DNA of 64,000 nucleotides from Massilia sp. UMI-21 (GCA_015277795.1 CP063848.1:4340001-4404000); one strand, 5' to 3'; shown: positions 41,378 to 50,707, numbered from the stretch's first letter. The notes: generated from the letters alone by a model not told the origin. Numbers and translations: made by a program.

Positions 41378-42307
41378 CTACTGCGCCGCCTGCAATGCCT
41401 TCTCGATATCCGACCGTGTGTAGCCTTGCGCAAAGCGCTCCATGAAGTGATACGCATACGCCCGCAGGAAGGCGCCGCGCCGCACGGCCAGGCGCGTCAC
41501 GTTCGGCGCGAACAGGTGTGACGCCTCGACCGCGCGCATCCCCTTGTCGCGGCCATGATCGAACGCCATCGAGGCCACGATGCCCACGCCCATCCCCAGC
41601 GCCACGTACTGCTTGATGACGTCCGAATCCATGGCGGTGAGCACGATGTCCGGCGCCAGCCCGGCTTCGACGAAAGCGGCGTCGATATGGCTGCGGCCCG
41701 TGAAGCCGACGTCGTAGGTAATCAGCGGATAGGCGGCCAGGTCTTCCAGCCGCAGCGGCGTCGCCGCCGAAAAGATCGGATGCGGGTCCGGCGCCACCAC
41801 CAGGTGGCTCCAGCGGTAGCACGGAAACGAAACCAGCTCGGGGAAGGCCGACAGGCCCTCGGTGGCGATGCCGATATCGGCCTTGCCCGAGAGCACCCAT
41901 TCCGCGATGTGTTCCGGCGCGCTCTGCTGCAGGGCGATGCGCACGCCCGGGAAGGCCTGGCGGAACGATTGCACAACCTGCGGCAGCGCATAGCGCGCCT
42001 GGGTGTGGGTGACCGCCACGGTCAGCGTGCCGCTGTCCTGGGCGGCGAAGTCGGCGCTGGCCTGCTGCAGGTTCTCGGCCTCGACCAGCAGGCGCTCGAC
42101 GATTTTCAGGATGCTCTTGCCCGGCGGCGTGAGGCCGGTCAGGCGCTTGCCGTTGCGCTCGAAGATCACGATGCGGAGCTCTTCCTCGAGCTCGCGGATC
42201 TGGCGCGACACGCCAGGCTGCGAGGTGAACAGCGCATTGGCCACCTCGGTCAGGTTGAAGTCACGGCGTGCGGCCTCGCGCACGGATCGCAGCTGCTGGA
42301 AGTTCAT
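41378..42307 (-). CDS. cysB: CysB-family LysR-type transcriptional regulator
   Basis: 309 residues. N-terminal winged helix MNFQQLRSVREAARRDFNLT...LFTSQPGVSRQIRELEEEL is the CysB-type variant (no usual start-helix sequence of other LysR proteins), followed by the effector domain with LTVAVTHTQARYALP that in CysB binds acetylserine/sulfate-type ligands. It lies 10 bases after cysA on the same strand, so the regulator is co-transcribed with the sulfate importer it probably controls. Whether it is CysB or Cbl-like cannot be separated here. Confidence 0.93.
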   Translation of the reverse strand: MNFQQLRSVREAARRDFNLTEVANALFTSQPGVSRQIRELEEELRIVIFERNGKRLTGLTPPGKSILKIVERLLVEAENLQQASADFAAQDSGTLTVAVTHTQARYALPQVVQSFRQAFPGVRIALQQSAPEHIAEWVLSGKADIGIATEGLSAFPELVSFPCYRWSHLVVAPDPHPIFSAATPLRLEDLAAYPLITYDVGFTGRSHIDAAFVEAGLAPDIVLTAMDSDVIKQYVALGMGVGIVASMAFDHGRDKGMRAVEASHLFAPNVTRLAVRRGAFLRAYAYHFMERFAQGYTRSDIEKALQAAQ

Positions 42308-42317
42308 GGGCGCGCCT

Positions 42318-43400
42318 CTAGATGCCCTCGCCGGCGTCCACGAAGATGTCGATGCGGCGCGGCTTGAGCACCAGGGTGTCGCCCTCGACGAAGCCGTGGC
42401 GCGCGAACAATTCGTTGGGCATCACCGCCTCGATCAGCTGCTGGTTGTCGGCACGCTCCAGGTCGAGCTGGGCCAGCGGGCCGATCGCGTGAGCGCGGCG
42501 CAGCCGGGCCACCACCCCGCCCTGGTCGCCTGCGCCCGGCGTGTAGCGCTCGACGTCGAGATCGTGCGGACGCACGTAGCCGATGCCCTCGCCGTCGCGC
42601 ACGCCGGCATGCTCCGGCGCCTTGAATTGCGCCTCGCCGCTGGCCAGCACGCCTTCGTGTACGCGGCCGTGGAACAGGTTGACGTTGCCGAGGAAGCCGT
42701 ACACGAAGGGCGAGGCCGGCTTGTTGTACACGGCGTCGGGCGTGCCGAGCTGCTCGATGCGGCCCTTGTTCATCAGGACCACCTGGTCGGCCACTTCGAG
42801 CGCTTCTTCCTGGTCGTGGGTGACGAAGATCGAGCTCACGTGCAATTCGTCGTGCAGGCGGCGCAGCCAGCGCCGCAGTTCCTTGCGCACCTTGGCGTCC
42901 AGCGCGCCGAAGGGCTCGTCGAGCAGCAGCACGCGCGGCTCCACCGCCAATGCGCGCGCCAGTGCGATGCGCTGGCGCTGGCCGCCCGACAGCTGGGGCG
43001 GATAGCGGTCGGCGATCCAGTCGAGCTGCACCAGTTCGAGCAGCTGGCGCACCTTGTCGCGGATCTGCTGTTCGGACGGGCGCTCCTTGCGCGGCTTGAC
43101 GCGCAGGCCGAACGCGACGTTCTCGAACACGGTCATGTGCTTGAACAGCGCGTAGTGCTGGAACACGAATCCGACCTGGCGCTCGCGCACGTGGCGGTGC
43201 GAGGCGTCCTGGCCGTCGAGCAGCACGGCGCCCGAATCGGGGTGCTCGAGGCCGGCGATGACGCGCAGCAGGGTGGTCTTGCCGCAGCCGGACGGGCCCA
43301 GCAAGGCGGTCAGCTGGCCGTCGGGGAACTGCAGCGACACGTCGTCGAGCGCCGTGAACTGGCCGAACTGCTTGCGGATGTGTTGGACTTCGATGGTCAT
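42318..43400 (-). CDS. cysA: Sulfate/thiosulfate ABC transporter ATP-binding protein
   Basis: 360 residues. Walker [10 protein letters not shown], signature [16 protein letters not shown], Walker [13 protein letters not shown], and a C-terminal TOBE-like domain (from about residue 240). N-terminal [23 protein letters not shown] fits CysA. The start overlaps the cysW stop by 4 bases (ATGA), meaning coupled translation. Confidence 0.96.
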   Translation of the reverse strand: MTIEVQHIRKQFGQFTALDDVSLQFPDGQLTALLGPSGCGKTTLLRVIAGLEHPDSGAVLLDGQDASHRHVRERQVGFVFQHYALFKHMTVFENVAFGLRVKPRKERPSEQQIRDKVRQLLELVQLDWIADRYPPQLSGGQRQRIALARALAVEPRVLLLDEPFGALDAKVRKELRRWLRRLHDELHVSSIFVTHDQEEALEVADQVVLMNKGRIEQLGTPDAVYNKPASPFVYGFLGNVNLFHGRVHEGVLASGEAQFKAPEHAGVRDGEGIGYVRPHDLDVERYTPGAGDQGGVVARLRRAHAIGPLAQLDLERADNQQLIEAVMPNELFARHGFVEGDTLVLKPRRIDIFVDAGEGI

Positions 43401-44326
43401 GCCGGATGCTCCATGATGCGTTCGTTGGTGGCGGCCAGGGTGTCACGCCGGGCCTGGTGCAGGCGCCATTCGATCAGGCTCTTCACGACGAGCGTCACCA
43501 GCGCCAGAAGCGCCAGCAGCGACGCGATCGCGAACGCGGCCGTGAAGTTGTATTCGTTGTAGAGGATCTCGACCTGCAGCGGCATGGTGTTGGTCTCGCC
43601 GCGGATGTGGCCGGACACCACCGAGACCGCGCCGAACTCGCCCATCGCGCGGGCATTGCACAGGATCACGCCGTACAGCAGGCCCCATTTGATGTTCGGC
43701 AGCGTCACGCGCCGGAAGGTCGACCAGCCCGAGGCGCCCAGCACCAGCGCGGCTTCTTCCTCTTCGGTACCCTGCTGCTGCATCAGCGGAATCAGCTCGC
43801 GCGCGACGAACGGGAAGGTAATGAAAATGGTCGCCAGCACGATGCCGGGCACCGCGAACAGGATCTTGACGTCGTTTTCAAGCAGCCATTCGCCGAACCA
43901 GCCCTGGGCGCCGAACAGCAACACGAACATCAGGCCGGCGATCACCGGCGAGACCGAGAACGGCAGGTCGATCAGGGTCAGGAGAATGCTCTTGCCGCGG
44001 AACTCGAACTTGGCGATGGCCCAGGCGGCGGCCACGCCGAACACCAGGTTGAACGGCACCGAGATGCCGGCCGCGATCAGCGTGAGCTTGATGGCCGCCA
44101 GCGCGTCCGGGTCGCGGATCGATTCGAGGTAGGTGTCCCAGCCGCGCTTGAGCGCCTCGGTAAACACCGCCGCCAGCGGCACGAACAGGAACAGGGTCAG
44201 GAAGCCCAGCGCGACGGCGATGAGCAGGTAGCGCACCCAGTCCGGTTCCAGCACATTGGTGCTCCGGCGCCGCGCCGGCGCAGGGGCCGTGGGGGCCGGC
44301 TTGGTCTTGTCGAGGACTGCGCTCAT
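43397..44326 (-). CDS. cysW: Sulfate ABC transporter permease CysW
   Basis: 309 residues with six membrane helices and the EAA loop [23 protein letters not shown] that contacts Cys[23 protein letters not shown] is characteristic of CysW. ATG 44326 overlaps the cysT stop by 4 bases. Confidence 0.95.
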   Translation of the reverse strand: MSAVLDKTKPAPTAPAPARRRSTNVLEPDWVRYLLIAVALGFLTLFLFVPLAAVFTEALKRGWDTYLESIRDPDALAAIKLTLIAAGISVPFNLVFGVAAAWAIAKFEFRGKSILLTLIDLPFSVSPVIAGLMFVLLFGAQGWFGEWLLENDVKILFAVPGIVLATIFITFPFVARELIPLMQQQGTEEEEAALVLGASGWSTFRRVTLPNIKWGLLYGVILCNARAMGEFGAVSVVSGHIRGETNTMPLQVEILYNEYNFTAAFAIASLLALLALVTLVVKSLIEWRLHQARRDTLAATNERIMEHPA

Positions 44327-45171
44327 TTCTTCCCTGCCCGTTTGCGGGTCCATGCCTGCAGCAGGTTAATCGCCAGCAGCAGGATGAACGAGACGACCAG
44401 CATGACCACGGCAATCGCGGTGGCGCCCGCGTAGTCGTACTGCTCGAGTTTGGTGATGATGAACAGCGGCGTGATCTCGGAGACCATCGGCAGGTTGCCC
44501 GCGATGAAGATCACCGAACCGTATTCGCCGGTGGCGCGCGCGAAGGCCAGCGCGAAGCCGGTCAGCAGCGCCGGCACGATCGAGGGCAGCACCACGCGCC
44601 AGAAGGTCTGCAGCGGCGAGGCGCCCAGGCTGGCGGCGGCTTCTTCCAGCTCGCGCTCGGCTTCTTCGAGCACCGGCTGCACCGTACGCACCACGAAGGG
44701 CAGGCCGATGAAGGTCAGCGCCAGCACGATGCCCAGCGGCGTGAACGCCACCTTGATGCCGAGCCTGGCGAGCTGCTCGCCGATCAGGCCGTTGTGCGAG
44801 TACAGGGCGGTGAGCGTGATGCCGGCCACCGCGGTGGGCAGCGCGAACGGCAGGTCGACCAGGGCGTCGACGATGCGCTTGCCCGGGAAGCTGTAGCGCA
44901 CCAGCACCCAGGCCACGATGCCGCCGAAGATCACGTTGATGAAGGCGGCGATCAGCGAGGCGCCAAAGCTCAGCTTGTACGAGGCCACCACGCGCTCGGA
45001 GGTGACGGCGCTCCAGAACGCTTCCCAGCTCATGGTGAAGGTGTTCAGGAAGACGGCCGAGAGCGGAATCAGGACGATCAGCGCAAGGTAGAACAGCGTG
45101 AAGCCGAGCGACAGGCCGAAACCCGGTATTACCCGGCCCGGCGACCTGCGCGGCTGTGCGATCGATGTCAT
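44323..45171 (-). CDS. cysT: Sulfate ABC transporter permease CysT (CysU)
   Basis: 282 residues, six membrane helices, EAA loop [23 protein letters not shown] and [19 protein letters not shown], typical of CysT. It is the first gene of the leftward operon cysT-cysW-cysA-cysB. No sulfate-binding protein gene (sbp or cysP) is in the operon; it must lie elsewhere. AAGGG sits 6 bases before the ATG. Confidence 0.95.
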   Translation of the reverse strand: MTSIAQPRRSPGRVIPGFGLSLGFTLFYLALIVLIPLSAVFLNTFTMSWEAFWSAVTSERVVASYKLSFGASLIAAFINVIFGGIVAWVLVRYSFPGKRIVDALVDLPFALPTAVAGITLTALYSHNGLIGEQLARLGIKVAFTPLGIVLALTFIGLPFVVRTVQPVLEEAERELEEAAASLGASPLQTFWRVVLPSIVPALLTGFALAFARATGEYGSVIFIAGNLPMVSEITPLFIITKLEQYDYAGATAIAVVMLVVSFILLLAINLLQAWTRKRAGKK

Positions 45172-45180
45172 GCAAACCCT

Positions 45181-45236
45181 TATTACAAATTCTTCTAACG
45201 GGCTGCCATAATCTCACGCCATCTTTATATTACAAA
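45181..45236 (-). promoter_or_regulatory. Putative cys operon promoter and regulator-binding region
   Basis: Minus strand has TTGTAA (45235-45230), a 16-base spacer and GATTAT (45213-45208), each four of six consensus bases. A 9-base direct repeat TATTACAAA occurs at 45181-45189 and 45228-45236. AT-rich repeated half-sites upstream of cysT are consistent with CysB control, which is inferred. Confidence 0.4.
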
Positions 45237-45291
45237 CGAAGCATTCCTCATTTGTATAGACGGTTTCGGCTATTAAGAGGGGGCAAAGGGT

Positions 45292-46065
45292 TCAGAAGAC
45301 CAGCTTGGCCGCGACACCGGTCAGCGTGGTCGCGAGCAAGCCGCGCAGCACGCGTTCGGGTACCTTGCGCGCCGCCATCGCGCCCAGCGTAATGCCCGGC
45401 ACCGAACCAATGAGCAGGGTCAGCAGCAGCATCCAGTCGATCGAGCCCAGCCACCAGTGACCGACGGCGGCGATGGCCGTCAGCGGGACCGCGTAGGCGA
45501 TGTCGGTGCCGGCCACCTCGGCAGACGTCAGGCGCGGATACAGCATGACCAGCAAGGTGGCGCCGATCGCGCCCGCGCCGATCGAGGAGACGGTGACCAG
45601 CACGCCCAGCACCGCGCCCGAGACCACGGTGGCATTGGTGAGCGCCCTGCCCTGCAGCTGGCGCCCCGGCTTCGCATGGACCCAGGCCAGCATGCGGGCG
45701 CGGAACATCAGCGCGACCACGGTCAGCATCACGGAGCCTGCGATCGCATAGCGGATGATCTGGCCGATCCGGGCATCGAGCCCGCCGACATACTTCAGCG
45801 CCAGCGTCGCGAGCAGCGCGGCCGGCAAGGCGCCCAGGCACAGGCGGCCGACGATCGGCCATTGGACGGTACGGTTGAAGCGGTGGGTGACGGTGCCGAC
45901 ACCCTTGGTGATCGAGGCGAAGGCCAGGTCGGTGCCGACCGCGACCGAGGGCGACACGCCGAACAGGAGCGTGAGCAGCGGTGTCATGAGCGAACCGCCG
46001 CCCACGCCGGTCATGCCGACCAGTAGCCCTACTGCAAACCCTGCGATGATGTATGTCGTCGACAT
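45292..46065 (-). CDS. TauE/SafE-family sulfite exporter-like membrane protein
   Basis: 257 residues with about eight membrane helices and the family marks GFAVGLLVGMTGVGGGSLMTPLL and GTDLAFASITKGVGT, repeated in degenerate form in the second half (SSIGAGAIGATLLVMLYP, AGTDIAYAVPLTAIAA). The family exports sulfite or organosulfonates or imports sulfur compounds. Position upstream of the sulfate importer suggests a sulfur role. Its upstream region shares a 41-base conserved element with the peroxiredoxin gene. Confidence 0.9.
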   Translation of the reverse strand: MSTTYIIAGFAVGLLVGMTGVGGGSLMTPLLTLLFGVSPSVAVGTDLAFASITKGVGTVTHRFNRTVQWPIVGRLCLGALPAALLATLALKYVGGLDARIGQIIRYAIAGSVMLTVVALMFRARMLAWVHAKPGRQLQGRALTNATVVSGAVLGVLVTVSSIGAGAIGATLLVMLYPRLTSAEVAGTDIAYAVPLTAIAAVGHWWLGSIDWMLLLTLLIGSVPGITLGAMAARKVPERVLRGLLATTLTGVAAKLVF

Positions 46066-46095
46066 GCCTTACCCCCCGTAAGCCACAGCGTAAGG

Positions 46096-46136
46096 GCACT
46101 CGGCAGTGAAACCAACAACAGGTTTCTTATTTGCTT
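46096..46136 (-). promoter_or_regulatory. Conserved upstream element, copy at the TauE gene
   Basis: 41 bases, 34 identical without gaps to the element at 46999-47039. Shared core on the plus strand: GCACT(C/T)GGCAGTG, then ACAG, TTT and TTATTTGCTT. It lies about 31-71 bases before the TauE start codon, where an activator or operator site plus promoter would be. Confidence 0.75.
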
Positions 46137-46176
46137 ATGCGACGACGGACGGGATGCTTGCGATGACGGATGGGTT

Positions 46177-46301
46177 GTAGGGTGGACGGCTCTGCCGTCC
46201 GCGCGTTCAAATCACATGTGAATGACATGCGTCGCGTTTATTCATGGACCGTTTGAACGCGCGGACGGCGAAGCCGCCTTTCGCGGCCCGGTCCACCCTA
46301 C
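46177..46301. repeat. 125-base imperfect long inverted repeat
   Basis: Outer arms GTAGGGTGGAC (46177-46187) and GTCCACCCTAC (46291-46301) are exact complements. Inside, an 18-bp perfect pair GCCGTCCGCGCGTTCAAA (46194-46211) and its complement (46252-46269) enclose a short loop with CATGTGAATGACATG. It sits between the TauE start region and the peroxiredoxin stop and looks like an interspersed palindromic element (MITE or REP-like). A 12-base part, GTCCACCCTACG, recurs at 7736-7747 at the rmuC stop. Confidence 0.85.
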
Positions 46302-46304
46302 GGA

Positions 46305-46943
46305 TTACTTGTTCGGCTGGGGAGTCAGGCGCAGGTAGGGACGCGGCGACGTATAGCCCTTCGGATATTTCTCCTGAAGAACAGCCGGATCCTGCACGGT
46401 CAGCGGGATGATGACGTCGTCGCCGTCCTTCCAGTTGCCCGGGGTGGCCACGGTGTAGCCGTCGCTCAGTTGCAGGGCGTCGATCACGCGCAGCACTTCG
46501 TCGAAGTTGCGGCCGGTGCTCATCGGGTAGGTGATCATCAGGCGCACCTTCTTGGCCGGGTCGATCACGAACAGCGAACGCACCGTGGCGGTAGCCGAGG
46601 CTTCCGGGTGGATCATGTCGTACAGCGCGGAGACCGATTTATCGGCGTCGGCGATGATCGGGAAGCCGACCACGGTCTGCTGGGTCTCTTCGATGTCCTT
46701 GATCCATGCGCGGTGCTGGTCGGCCGGGTCGACCGACAGCGCGATCGCCTTGACATTGCGCTTGTCGAATTCGGGCTTGAGCTTGGCGGTCAGGCCCAGC
46801 TCGGTGGTGCAGACCGGGGTGAAGTCGGCCGGGTGCGAGAACAGCACCACCCAGGAATCGCCCGCCCATTCATGGAAGCGGATCTTGCCGATGCTGGAAT
46901 CCTGCTCGAAATCGGGGGCGGTATCGCCGAGGCGTAAGGTCAT
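46305..46943 (-). CDS. 1-Cys peroxiredoxin (Prx6/AhpC-TSA family)
   Basis: 212 residues. The peroxidatic Cys45 is in HPADFTPVCTTELG, and the C-terminal 1-Cys Prx domain follows (TPGNWKDGDDVIIPLTVQD...). No second resolving Cys is visible, so an external thiol such as glutathione is expected to reduce it. ATG 46943 has GGAGAAA 5-8 bases upstream; an upstream in-frame extension is not conserved. Its leader shares a 41-base element with the TauE gene, linking peroxide defence and sulfur metabolism by inference. Confidence 0.94.
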   Translation of the reverse strand: MTLRLGDTAPDFEQDSSIGKIRFHEWAGDSWVVLFSHPADFTPVCTTELGLTAKLKPEFDKRNVKAIALSVDPADQHRAWIKDIEETQQTVVGFPIIADADKSVSALYDMIHPEASATATVRSLFVIDPAKKVRLMITYPMSTGRNFDEVLRVIDALQLSDGYTVATPGNWKDGDDVIIPLTVQDPAVLQEKYPKGYTSPRPYLRLTPQPNK

Positions 46944-46998
46944 CTCATTTCTCCATGGTGATTGGACAAGGGTGGCTGTGTCGCGACATAGTCTACGA

Positions 46999-47039
46999 GC
47001 ACTTGGCAGTGTAGCAAACGACAGCTTTGTTATTTGCTT
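46999..47039 (-). promoter_or_regulatory. Conserved upstream element, copy at the peroxiredoxin gene
   Basis: Gap-free match (34 of 41) to 46096-46136. The copy begins 56 bases before the peroxiredoxin start. In the minus orientation it contains TACACT as a possible -10 but no good -35, which fits an activator-dependent promoter. Confidence 0.75.
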
Positions 47040-47070
47040 GTTCTCCAATCGTCCTTAGCATTGTTCCTTG

Positions 47071-47457
47071 TTAGAAGAACCGGCTGTACAGCACCACACT
47101 CCAGCATCCGAAGGCCAGCAGCAGGGTCAGGGCGACCGCGGCGCTGCCCATGTCCTTGGCGACTTTCGACAAGGGATGGCGTTCGAGCGAAATGCGGTCG
47201 ACGATGGCTTCGATGGCCGAGTTGATGATCTCGACGATCAGCACCAGGATCAGCACGCCGATCAGCACCAGCTTCTGGAAGCCCGATACCGGCAGCAGCA
47301 GGGCCACCACGGTGGCGAACGCGATGAGGACCACCTCCTGGCGGAAGGCGGCTTCGCTGCGCCATGCCCAGGCCAGCCCGTCCGCGGTATTGCGGCAAGC
47401 CGAAAGGATGCGCGCGATGCCGCGCTTGGTCTTGAATTCGCTGATCGGGTGGGACAT
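47071..47457 (-). CDS. dgkA: Diacylglycerol kinase
   Basis: 128-residue small membrane kinase that recycles diacylglycerol to phosphatidate. Three membrane helices and the signature EIINSAIEAIVDRIS (about residues 76-90) are present, with an N-terminal amphipathic helix (ISEFKTKRGIARILSACRNT). Length is typical (120-130). Confidence 0.96.
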   Translation of the reverse strand: MSHPISEFKTKRGIARILSACRNTADGLAWAWRSEAAFRQEVVLIAFATVVALLLPVSGFQKLVLIGVLILVLIVEIINSAIEAIVDRISLERHPLSKVAKDMGSAAVALTLLLAFGCWSVVLYSRFF

Positions 47458-47463
47458 GAATTG

Positions 47464-47489
47464 AATGATGTAGATGCTGGAACATCATT
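47464..47489. promoter_or_regulatory. Palindromic site between divergent dgkA and iclR-type genes
   Basis: AATGATGT and ACATCATT are perfect inverted repeats 10 bases apart. Position in a divergent promoter region suggests an operator, possibly for the neighbouring IclR regulator, or a hairpin in the dgkA leader. Confidence 0.4.
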
Positions 47490-47530
47490 ATGCCGCGCCA
47501 CGACGACCTTGCACACTAGCGCCCATCTGT

Positions 47531-47560
47531 TTGCATCGGCGTTTCGCATCATGGTATAAA
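47531..47560 (+). promoter_or_regulatory. Promoter of the IclR-family regulator
   Basis: TTGCAT, 18-base spacer, TATAAA; the ATG is 32 bases downstream. Confidence 0.6.
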
Positions 47561-47591
47561 GTGATGAATACTGCACTGCACCAACCACATC

Positions 47592-48407
47592 ATGAAAATG
47601 GAAACCCCTCAAATGGAAGCGTCGGCGGCATCCGCCCCGGCTTTGGCCAAGACCTCGATCCAGGTGATCGAGCGCATGATGGCGCTGCTGGACGCACTGG
47701 CCAATTATTCCGATCCGGTGAGCCTGAAGGAATTGTCGAAGGTGTCGGGGCTGCATCCGTCCACCGCCCATCGCATCCTGAACGACATGGTGGTCACGCG
47801 CTTCGTCGACCGCGTCGAACCGGGCACCTATCGGCTCGGCATGCGCCTGCTGGAACTGGGCAATGTGGTGAAGAGCCGCCTGTCGGTACGCGAAGCGGCG
47901 CTCGACTACATGCGCGCCCTGCACAAGAAGACCCAGCAGACCGTGAACCTGTCGGTGCGCCAGGGCGACGAGATCGTGTATATCGATCGCGCCTATTCCG
48001 AGCGCTCGGGCATGCAGGTGGTGCGCGCGATCGGCGGCCGGGCGCCGCTGCACCTGACCTCGACCGGCAAGCTGTTCCTGTCGATCGACGACGCCAAGGC
48101 GATCCGCGCCTATGCCACGCGCACCGGCCTGGCTGGCCACAACAAGAATTCGATCACCGACCTGGCGCGCTTCGAGCGCGAACTGAGCCTGGTGCGGGCG
48201 CGCGGCTATGCGCGCGACAACGAGGAGCTGGAGCTGGGCGTGCGCTGCATGGCGGCGGGCATCCACGACGACAGCGGCAAGCTGGTGGCGGGCCTGTCGA
48301 TCTCGGCCCCGGCCGACCGCCTGCAGGAAGAATGGCTGGAAGACCTGGTGCAGACCGCTTCCAGCATTTCGGCAACGCTGGGCTATCGTCCGAATCCAGC
48401 GATCTGA
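47592..48407 (+). CDS. IclR-family transcriptional regulator
   Basis: 271 residues. N-terminal winged helix-turn-helix (SIQVIERMMALLDALANYSDPVSLKELSKVSGLHPSTAHRILNDM, about residues 22-70) and C-terminal IclR effector domain ending with the pattern GVRCMAAGIHDDSGKLVAGLSIS. Its ligand is unknown and no catabolic genes are adjacent. Its stop codon directly abuts the stop of the convergent pbpG. Confidence 0.93.
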   Translation: MKMETPQMEASAASAPALAKTSIQVIERMMALLDALANYSDPVSLKELSKVSGLHPSTAHRILNDMVVTRFVDRVEPGTYRLGMRLLELGNVVKSRLSVREAALDYMRALHKKTQQTVNLSVRQGDEIVYIDRAYSERSGMQVVRAIGGRAPLHLTSTGKLFLSIDDAKAIRAYATRTGLAGHNKNSITDLARFERELSLVRARGYARDNEELELGVRCMAAGIHDDSGKLVAGLSISAPADRLQEEWLEDLVQTASSISATLGYRPNPAI

Positions 48408-49601
48408 TCAGTGCAGTGCGGGCGCCGCCACGGTGGCGCTGTGCATGATCGCCGTATCGGTGCTGCCCAGGGTACCCGGCGCCAGCACATCGAGCTTGCC
48501 GGGGGCAAGCGATTCCAGGAAGCGGCGTACCCGCCCGGCGTCGGCAGTGCGCGACATCTTGCCTTTCGAATCCAGGAACACCATGATCACATTGCGGCCA
48601 TGGATGGCCGCCTGCATCACCAGGCAGCGCCCCGCTTCGTTGATGAAGCCGGTTTTCTGCAGGCCGATGTTCCAGTCGGGCAGCGCCACCAGGTAGTTGG
48701 TGTTCGCATAACGCATCGGACGGCCGCTTGCCTTCACGACCGAGTTCGGCGTGGTGGAATATTCGCGCAGCAGCGGCTCCTGGTGGGCATAGGCAACCAG
48801 CCGCGCCAGGTCGCGCGCACTCGACACGTTGCGGCTCGACAGGCCGCTCGAATCGACGTAGCGGGTATCCTTCATGTCCAGTTCGCGCGCCTTGTCGTTC
48901 ATGGCCTGGACAAAGGCCGCGATGCCGCCCGGGTAGTTGCGTCCGAGCGCCGAGGCCGCCCGGTTTTCCGAACTCATCAGGGCAATGTGCAGCAGTTCGC
49001 GGCGCGTCATGCGCGCCCCCACCGGCAGGCGCGAACTCGAATACTTGTGTCGGTCGACGTCGGCGTCGGTGATGCGCAGGACCTGGTCGAGGTCTTGCCC
49101 GGCCTGTACCACGACCAGGCCGGTCATGAGCTTGGTGATCGAGGCGATCGGGAGGGCGATATTGGCGTTCTTTTCGAACAGCACTTCCGAGCTATTCTGG
49201 TCGAGCACGAAGGCGACGTTGGAACGCAGCGACAGCGGGTCGGCGGTACGGCGCAATCCGGCGGCGTCGCCAAGGCTGCGCTGGTCGACCGCCACGGCGG
49301 CGGGCGCGGCGCGGCGCGCCAGGTGGTAAGTAACCTTGCGCTTGCCGCGCACCATCTGCACACGGCGGACCATGCGCTGGCGGTTGTCGTCGGCAATGGC
49401 CTGGGCCAGGTCCTTGCGCTTGACGCGCGCGCTCTTGCGGGCCGCGGCCTTGCGTGGCTTTTTCTTGACGACCTTCTTTTTGACGGTCCTGGTCTCGGCG
49501 CCAGCGCCTGCCCCGGCACCGGCACCGGCGGCGTGAACCGGTTGAACCGACTGGAACGCAAACAGCAGCGAAACGATGGCAGCCAATGCAAGTTTAAACA
49601 T
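48408..49601 (-). CDS. pbpG: D-alanyl-D-alanine endopeptidase / PBP7-like (S11 family)
   Basis: 397 residues. Signal peptide 1-25 (ends VHAA), then a Lys/Arg-rich basic stretch (about 35-75) that is unusual for the family and could bind peptidoglycan or nucleic acid-like polymers. The S11 domain has the three active-site motifs SITK, SSEN and KTG, so it should be active on peptidoglycan cross-links. ATG 49601 (MFKLALAAIV) fits the signal peptide; the in-frame upstream part does not. Confidence 0.92.
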   Translation of the reverse strand: MFKLALAAIVSLLFAFQSVQPVHAAGAGAGAGAGAETRTVKKKVVKKKPRKAAARKSARVKRKDLAQAIADDNRQRMVRRVQMVRGKRKVTYHLARRAAPAAVAVDQRSLGDAAGLRRTADPLSLRSNVAFVLDQNSSEVLFEKNANIALPIASITKLMTGLVVVQAGQDLDQVLRITDADVDRHKYSSSRLPVGARMTRRELLHIALMSSENRAASALGRNYPGGIAAFVQAMNDKARELDMKDTRYVDSSGLSSRNVSSARDLARLVAYAHQEPLLREYSTTPNSVVKASGRPMRYANTNYLVALPDWNIGLQKTGFINEAGRCLVMQAAIHGRNVIMVFLDSKGKMSRTADAGRVRRFLESLAPGKLDVLAPGTLGSTDTAIMHSATVAAPALH

Positions 49602-49752
49602 CTGGAAACCCTTCGACGCAAACTGATGAGATACGGAATTCAGTGTAGCGGAACGCCGCCTGATCGCAAGCAAAAATTAGATTCCGTGCAGCAACACCGC
49701 CACAAGCACAAGCCTTATCAATCAAGTATTTACATTCGAATCGTCGGTAGCT

Positions 49753-50448
49753 TCACTCGATGAAACGCGCGAAGTGCTCGACGCGCTCGCGCTCGGTCAC
49801 GAGTGAATTCTCGACCTTGTCCGGGGCGGCCCAGCCGAGCGCCATCCCGCACACCACCATTTCATTCTCCGGCAACCCGAGCTGCTGCGCAATCACGCGA
49901 TGGTATTGTGTGAAGGCGGCCTGCGGACAGGTGTCGAGGCCGCGGCCGCGCGCCGCCACCATGATGTTCTGCAAGAACATCCCGTAATCGAGCCAGGAGC
50001 CCTGCTCCAGGATCCGGTCGATCGTGAAGATCAGCCCGACCGGCGCATCGAAGAAGCGGTAGTTGCGGGCGTGCTGGGCCGCCATGCCGGCCTTGTTGTC
50101 GCGCGTGAGGCCCAGCAGCGCGTACAGGTCCCAGCCCACCTTGCGGCGGCGGTCGACGAAGGGCGAGACCCATTCGCGCGGATAGTAGGGATATTCCTCG
50201 GTATGCCGGCGCGCCTGCTCCGGATCGGCGTTGACCGCCAGGATCGCCTCGGACAGCCGCTCGCGCGCCTGTCCCGTCAGCACGTAGACTTTCCACGGCT
50301 GGGTGTTGGTGCCGGAAGGCGCGCGCGCGGCCACCTCGAGGATGCGCTCGACGTCGGCGCGCTCGACCGGGGTGGGAAGAAAGGCGCGGATCGAACGGCG
50401 CGAGCTGATCGCCGCATCGACGGCTTCCTGTTGCGGACTGGAAATCAT
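49753..50448 (-). CDS. Nitroreductase family protein
   Basis: 231 residues, FMN-dependent NADH/NADPH oxidoreductase family. Features: SRRSIRAFLPTPVERADVERIL, ARAPSGTNTQPWKVYVLTG (FMN-binding), NIMVAARGRGLDTCPQAAF and VVCGMALGWA. Substrate unknown. ATG 50448 (MISSPQQE) has AGGAG at 8 bases. Confidence 0.92.
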   Translation of the reverse strand: MISSPQQEAVDAAISSRRSIRAFLPTPVERADVERILEVAARAPSGTNTQPWKVYVLTGQARERLSEAILAVNADPEQARRHTEEYPYYPREWVSPFVDRRRKVGWDLYALLGLTRDNKAGMAAQHARNYRFFDAPVGLIFTIDRILEQGSWLDYGMFLQNIMVAARGRGLDTCPQAAFTQYHRVIAQQLGLPENEMVVCGMALGWAAPDKVENSLVTERERVEHFARFIE

Positions 50449-50564
50449 GGGGTCTCCTTGTGCAAGATTATTGTGACAAATCAAACTAAAACAGTAGAAA
50501 TTTCTTGCAAACAATGCATTGAAGAATTTTATGCACGCTTCATGGTGCGCCGCGTCAAATTTGC

Positions 50565-50593
50565 TTGACTCGGTCCGCGACATGGTTGAAAAT
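50565..50593 (+). promoter_or_regulatory. Possible phasin promoter
   Basis: TTGACT, 17-base spacer, GAAAAT; leader of about 115 bases to the ATG. The -10 matches only four of six. Confidence 0.4.
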
Positions 50594-50707
50594 TCGCCCT
50601 GTTGCGGTGCACAAAAAAGAGTTTCGTAGAAATCAGGCGAAGAAAACCCTGCCTCACCGGTCCAAGCAACATTTCATCCACTAAACGCACTGAATTTGGA
50701 GAATCAC

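Noticed and set aside
48408..49763. Plus-strand frame of 450 codons over pbpG
   Set aside because: Antisense to an S11 peptidase with all three active-site motifs.
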